Positions 4,550 through 8,240 of a stretch of 8,240 nucleotides of DNA are shown one piece after another. The translations under genes were made by a program, and so were the position numbers. Numbering within the stretch: the stretch's first letter is position 1; each line of letters begins with the position of its first letter. Below the pieces are notes generated by a model, which did not search any database, had not been told where the DNA came from, and saw only the letters and a list, made by a program, of their open reading frames with translations. Source of the stretch: JANMEX01 sp031423755 (GTDB taxonomy: Bacteria > Pseudomonadota > Alphaproteobacteria > Rhizobiales > Rhizobiaceae); contig JANPGC010000037.1 in the NCBI GenBank assembly GCA_031423755.1, positions 1-8,240 of the forward strand, written 5' to 3'.

Positions 4550-5604
4550 GTATTCAAGCGCGCGACACGAATGAATCCAAGTCCGTATTTTCGGCCGCTC
4601 GTCTTGCGCTCGCGCTCGTTGCCGCGCTTGCGGTCGATCTGGCGTTGATCCACGCCGCTGTTGTTGCTCAAGCGCCGCTCGGTGCGCTGCTGATCCTGCA
4701 CTTGTTTGTAGGTCCGGCTGTCTGGCTGGCGACCAAAGGCGAGGGGGTGGAGACGCTGCCTTCAATAGCGCTGCTGGCAATCACTGTCATGGGTCCTGTA
4801 GGTGCGCTGGGCACACTGGCGCTTGCCGCTTACCTCGCGTGGCCTGTGCATTCGCAGAGGCCAAACAACGACTGGCAAGAGACACTGTCCAAACCGTCTG
4901 AACGTGACCTGCCGCAGATGTTTGCGCAGGCTATCACGGAAGGCCGCCTGTTTGAGCCGGGCCAGCAGAGCGACGCCCCCAGTTTTCTGCGGATAGCAGC
5001 CGAGGGGTCGGTGGAACAGCGCTACGCGATGCTGGGACTGGTGTCCCAGCACTTCGATCCGAGTTTCATGCCAGCGCTTCGCCAGGCGTTGAAAAGCGAT
5101 GTCTCGGCGGTCAGGGTATCTGCCGCGGCAGTTTTCTCCAAACTGCGCGACAAGAACCGGTTGCAGATGATGGAAGGGCGGCCGGAGTCCGATACGTTGA
5201 CAGCTCACGAGGCTGAGAGAATAGGGCTCATCCTGGCGCGCGGTGTCGCCAGCGGTCTGCTTGATCCACTTGATCTGATAGCGGCGCGAAAGAAGAGCCT
5301 GAGTTTCCTTTTGCAGGCGCGGCCTGAAGCTACGGTTGCAGATGAGGTCGAGGAAATTATCTCGACTCTGCTTTATGATTCCGGAGACGAGAGCGCGCTC
5401 GATGCGCGGCTGAAGCTGCTGGACGCCGCCGAATCCCAAGTGATCAGCCGCCTTAAAGCGGGGCTTCACATGCGCGCTTGGCGTCACGAAGAACTGCGCC
5501 AAACCATGCGTGCGCGGACCGGCAGTTCTGACCGGCTCAACTCTGTACGACCATTGGGAGGCGGGCAGCCTCTGCTCTCGGTGCTTAGGGGAGAAAGCAC
5601 ATGA
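4546..5604 (+). CDS. pelE: PelE-like inner-membrane protein of the Pel polymerisation/export complex
   Basis: A 352-residue protein, close to the roughly 330 residues of P. aeruginosa PelE. Three hydrophobic stretches (about 17-40, 44-62 and 71-97) anchor it. A helical, soluble remainder (about 105-352) is Ala/Leu-rich, with repeated amphipathic helices such as F-M-P-A-L-R-Q-A-L-K-S-D-V-S-A-V-R. This fits the TPR-like helical solenoid of PelE, which links PelD to PelG in the inner-membrane complex. The sequence of this family is poorly conserved, so the call rests mainly on its position between pelD and pelF, its size and its topology. The start overlaps the pelD stop (ATGA) and its own stop overlaps the pelF start (ATGA, 5601-5604), showing tight translational coupling. 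Confidence 0.75.
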   Translation: MSIQARDTNESKSVFSAARLALALVAALAVDLALIHAAVVAQAPLGALLILHLFVGPAVWLATKGEGVETLPSIALLAITVMGPVGALGTLALAAYLAWPVHSQRPNNDWQETLSKPSERDLPQMFAQAITEGRLFEPGQQSDAPSFLRIAAEGSVEQRYAMLGLVSQHFDPSFMPALRQALKSDVSAVRVSAAAVFSKLRDKNRLQMMEGRPESDTLTAHEAERIGLILARGVASGLLDPLDLIAARKKSLSFLLQARPEATVADEVEEIISTLLYDSGDESALDARLKLLDAAESQVISRLKAGLHMRAWRHEELRQTMRARTGSSDRLNSVRPLGGGQPLLSVLRGEST

Positions 5605-7136
5605 ACCCGCAAGGCATAGCGTCATTCGACCGTACGGGCGGGCAGGAGCCGGATATCTGCCTCATCGTGGAAGGATGTTATCCGCACATTCTTGGAGGAG
5701 TGTCTTCATGGGTGGATTGGCTGATGCGCAGCCTGCCGCTCCACAGATTCGGGCTCATCTCCCTCGTTTCAGGCAATGAGCCCAGGTCGCCAAAGTACGA
5801 GTTTCCGCCCAATTTGGTCAGATTTTTGGAGCTTGACTTAAAGGGACCGGTGCCACTCGACCGAAATAGGAACTATAAAGTAAGCCCTCGTCAAAGCGAA
5901 GCTTTCGCCAATATTTTGGCGGATTTGGTGACGCATGGCGGCTCCAACGCACTGTCGGATCTTCTGTCAGAGATGGATAAACTTCCCGGCTATCCAACGT
6001 ATCAATGCCTGACGAAATCAGAATTTGCCTGGCAGGTCGTATGTTCGATGTATCGCCGCCTGATGCCCGAATCGTCTTTTATCGATTTTTACTGGGCGTG
6101 GCAGTCTCTGATCGGCGGCCTGTTTGCAGTTCTGATGTTTCCTCTGCCGCCTGCGCGCATCTATCACTGCATTTCGACCGGATATGCTGGAATGCTGGCA
6201 GCCAGGGCAGCGATTGAGAAAGGCAGCCGGGCGATTGTCACCGAACACGGCGTCTACACCAATGAAAGGCGCATCGAGATTCTGACGGCGGACTGGATCG
6301 CCGATACAATTGACAACGGTCTCGCCATCGACAGCCGTCGCCTTGACTTGCGGGATCTTTGGATCAAGTCGTTCGAGAGTTACGCACGCACCTGCTATCA
6401 AGCATGCGACGCGATAACCACACTTTACAGCGATAATCAAAAACTCCAGATCGACCTTGGCGCAGACGTTGAAAAACTCGTCATCATTCCGAATGGCATC
6501 GACATCAACCGGTTTGGGTCCGTACAGCCTGAGTTTGGCAACACGCCCACGGTGGCTCTTGTCGGACGCGTCGTGCCCATCAAGGATGTGAAGACTTACA
6601 TCGCCTCGGCGCGGATCGTTCGCGATGCGATACCGGATGTTCGCGTCCTCGTTCTTGGGCCGCTCGACGAGGATCCGGAGTATGCCGGGGAATGCCGCTC
6701 AATGATCGAGGATCTGGACTTGGCTGACACTGTCATTCTCGCCGGCAGGGTCAACGTCATGGAGTGGCTGCCGCGCATTGATGTCATGGTGCTGAGCAGT
6801 CTGAGTGAGGCGCAGCCTTTGACTGTTCTGGAAGCCGGCGCAGCAGGTATTCCATGCATAACAACAAATGTGGGTTCATGCCGTGAAATCCTTCATGGCG
6901 TGGATAACGAAGATCCCAGCTTCGGCGTCGGCGGCATTGTCACCGATGTCGTAGCGCCAGACCAGATCGCAGAGGCGGTGATCTCGCTTTTGCGCGACAA
7001 GGAGCTGCGCGCGCAAATGGGGTCCAATCTGCGAGCAAGGGTTCGCGAATTCTATTCTTCGGAGCGCTCCCGCAACGCCTACGCCAATCTCTACAAGCTC
7101 CAGCGCTTTCAAGAGGCTTCGACATGGCAGGCATAG
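5601..7136 (+). CDS. pelF: PelF, GT4-family glycosyltransferase of Pel polysaccharide synthesis
   Basis: A 511-residue cytosolic protein of normal PelF length (about 507 in P. aeruginosa). The N-terminal domain opens with I-V-E-G25-C-Y-P-H-I-L-G-G-V-S-S-W, a strong PelF signature including the glycine-rich acceptor loop. T214-E-H-G-V-Y-T-x-E-R-R-I-E-I is a second PelF landmark. The C-terminal GT-B lobe has G322-R-V-V-P-I-K-D, where R323 and K328 should contact the sugar-nucleotide phosphates. It also has the GT4 E-x7-E motif (E403 and E411 in S-E-A-Q-P-L-T-V-L-E-A-G). The enzyme adds sugar units from a UDP-sugar donor to the growing N-acetylgalactosamine-rich Pel chain, working with the PelD-PelE-PelG membrane complex. 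No catalytic residue appears lost. GGGGAGA lies just upstream of the ATG, within the end of pelE. Confidence 0.95.
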   Translation: MNPQGIASFDRTGGQEPDICLIVEGCYPHILGGVSSWVDWLMRSLPLHRFGLISLVSGNEPRSPKYEFPPNLVRFLELDLKGPVPLDRNRNYKVSPRQSEAFANILADLVTHGGSNALSDLLSEMDKLPGYPTYQCLTKSEFAWQVVCSMYRRLMPESSFIDFYWAWQSLIGGLFAVLMFPLPPARIYHCISTGYAGMLAARAAIEKGSRAIVTEHGVYTNERRIEILTADWIADTIDNGLAIDSRRLDLRDLWIKSFESYARTCYQACDAITTLYSDNQKLQIDLGADVEKLVIIPNGIDINRFGSVQPEFGNTPTVALVGRVVPIKDVKTYIASARIVRDAIPDVRVLVLGPLDEDPEYAGECRSMIEDLDLADTVILAGRVNVMEWLPRIDVMVLSSLSEAQPLTVLEAGAAGIPCITTNVGSCREILHGVDNEDPSFGVGGIVTDVVAPDQIAEAVISLLRDKELRAQMGSNLRARVREFYSSERSRNAYANLYKLQRFQEASTWQA

Positions 7137-8240
7137 GCTTCGTCCTGCGCGAATTGCAGCGCAAGGACACGATAGTTGGAGCAGCCTCGTCGCTCGGCCA
7201 CGGTATGATTATTGCCGCAGGGCCCTGGATTTTTACCGTCGTCTCGCTTGCGCTGATACACCGGGGAACGTCGGCGCTGATGAGTTCGTCCGACGGCTAC
7301 AATTTCCGCAGTTTGATCATGTACGCGTTTGCCATTTCACTGGTGGCGACCGCGCCGGTGGTAAACGTTTCGGTGCGCCTCACTGCCAACGATATCTACC
7401 GCCGCAACTTCACCATGGTGCGCGCTCGATATCTGGCCGCGCTCGCTGCCAGCTGCCTTGCATCAGCGGCCTTGGCGAGTGCCGTGCATACTCTCGTGTT
7501 TTCGCTCTCTCCTGCCGACCTGATTGTTGCCATAGGGTCGACGATGGTCGTTTCCATGGTTTGGCCAACGCTGGCTTACTGCGGCGCTGTTCGCGACTAT
7601 AAGGGAATAACGGCAGGCTTTGCGGTGGGCATGCTGATCTCCATTATCGCCACAATATGGGCGGCGAGGAATGGATTGGGCACCCAAGTCATGATGGTCA
7701 TGTATCTGTGTGGGCTCTCGATCATCTTCTTTGTGCTCGCCAGCCGCATCCTGCTGACATTTCCGGGCCAAAACGGAAGTCTCGCCTCCCAGCTGGTGGA
7801 GCTGGGAAAGGGCATGCAAGAGCATTGGATGCTTGCTGCAGGGTCGCTCTTCGCTATCGCCGCCGTCTGGGCCGATAAGTGGATCATGTGGTTCGGCCCG
7901 ACGCAGGTGCGGCTGTCGAACGGACTGGTCAGTGCGCCATTCTATGATGGCGCGATGTTCCTGGCCTACCTTGTGATGATTCCGGCCCTTGGAATGTTTG
8001 TAACAGCAATTGAGACGAGTTTCTTCGACAATAGCCGACGGCTCCTGGACTCAATTGAGGGCAAAGCCCCGCTGGACCGGCTGGAGCGGCTCGCGGGCGC
8101 GCTTGAGAAGGAGACCTACCGCACCATTCGCGACGTGCTGATCACTCTTGGCGCGATTTGCGCGCTGGCGATCCTGCTGTCGCCTTCAGCGGTCATTTGG
8201 ATTGGCCTTAGATACGAACAGCTTGGCGTTCTGCGACTGG
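7124..8240 (+). CDS. pelG: PelG, inner-membrane Pel exporter (partial, runs off right edge)
   Basis: Open from ATG 7124 to the window end (372 codons plus one base). PelG proteins are usually about 456 residues, so roughly the last fifth is missing. It begins M-A-G-I-G-F-x-L-R-E-L, the near-invariant PelG N-terminus, followed by S23-L-G-H-G-M-I-I-A-A-G-P-W-I-F-T-V-V. At least eight hydrophobic membrane segments alternate with short charged loops across the visible part, and a hydrophilic segment (about 305-340) precedes another membrane helix. PelG belongs to the MOP/polysaccharide-transporter superfamily and moves the chain across the inner membrane. Its start overlaps the pelF end by 13 bases, continuing the coupled gene chain; AAGAGG (7111-7116) is a likely ribosome binding site. 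Confidence 0.93.
   Translation, partial: MAGIGFVLRELQRKDTIVGAASSLGHGMIIAAGPWIFTVVSLALIHRGTSALMSSSDGYNFRSLIMYAFAISLVATAPVVNVSVRLTANDIYRRNFTMVRARYLAALAASCLASAALASAVHTLVFSLSPADLIVAIGSTMVVSMVWPTLAYCGAVRDYKGITAGFAVGMLISIIATIWAARNGLGTQVMMVMYLCGLSIIFFVLASRILLTFPGQNGSLASQLVELGKGMQEHWMLAAGSLFAIAAVWADKWIMWFGPTQVRLSNGLVSAPFYDGAMFLAYLVMIPALGMFVTAIETSFFDNSRRLLDSIEGKAPLDRLERLAGALEKETYRTIRDVLITLGAICALAILLSPSAVIWIGLRYEQLGVLRL

Noticed and set aside
4205..4780. Minus-strand open frame of 191 codons opposite the pelD-pelE junction
   Set aside because: Composition (Arg/Ala/Ser/Gln-rich) is typical of the antisense of a GC-rich coding region; no domain seen.
4762..5625. Minus-strand open frame of 287 codons opposite pelE
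   Set aside because: Shadow of pelE. The plus-strand frame has membrane segments, overlaps with both neighbours and correct family length.

Overview
The window holds the start of a Pel exopolysaccharide biosynthesis operon (pelD-pelE-pelF-pelG, plus strand, about 3.5 kb to the right edge). Before it come two regulator genes (LuxR-type and Crp/Fnr-type) and, on the opposite strand at the left edge, the N-terminal part of a large protein with tandem repeats. Base composition is moderately GC-rich in the pel genes and clearly more AT-rich around the regulators. Codon use, the FixK/FNR-like regulator and the look of the Pel proteins suggest an alphaproteobacterium, perhaps Hyphomicrobiales. This is an inference; there is no rRNA or other marker gene.

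Layout. (1) 1-1046, minus strand: a 5'-complete gene running off the left edge, with two 156-residue beta-rich repeats (DOMON/CBM9-like in appearance) followed by the first strand of another domain. (2) 1047-1441: a divergent intergenic region with a perfect TTGAC-N4-GTCAA box. (3) 1442-2065: a LuxR/FixJ-family regulator with a degenerate receiver domain. (4) 2066-2509: an AT-rich intergenic region with a 13-base repeat shared with region 2 and an imperfect FNR-like box. (5) 2510-3211: a Crp/Fnr-family regulator without N-terminal FNR cysteines. (6) 3212-3508: the pel leader, with a second perfect TTGAC-N4-GTCAA box and two back-to-back hairpins over the pelD ribosome binding site. (7) 3509-8240: pelD, pelE, pelF and pelG (partial), each overlapping the next.

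Working model. PelD, PelE and PelG would form the inner-membrane complex that, with the cytosolic glycosyltransferase PelF, polymerises and exports the Pel polysaccharide. This PelD ends just after its GAF domain and lacks the C-terminal GGDEF-like domain that binds c-di-GMP in Pseudomonas aeruginosa. The usual post-translational c-di-GMP switch therefore seems to be absent, or moved to another protein. Matching Crp/Fnr-type palindromes stand in front of both pelD and the divergent repeat protein, and a Crp/Fnr gene lies directly upstream of pel. This suggests that transcription by that regulator coordinates polysaccharide synthesis with a probable secreted, carbohydrate-binding or matrix protein. 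pelA, pelB and pelC are not in the window.
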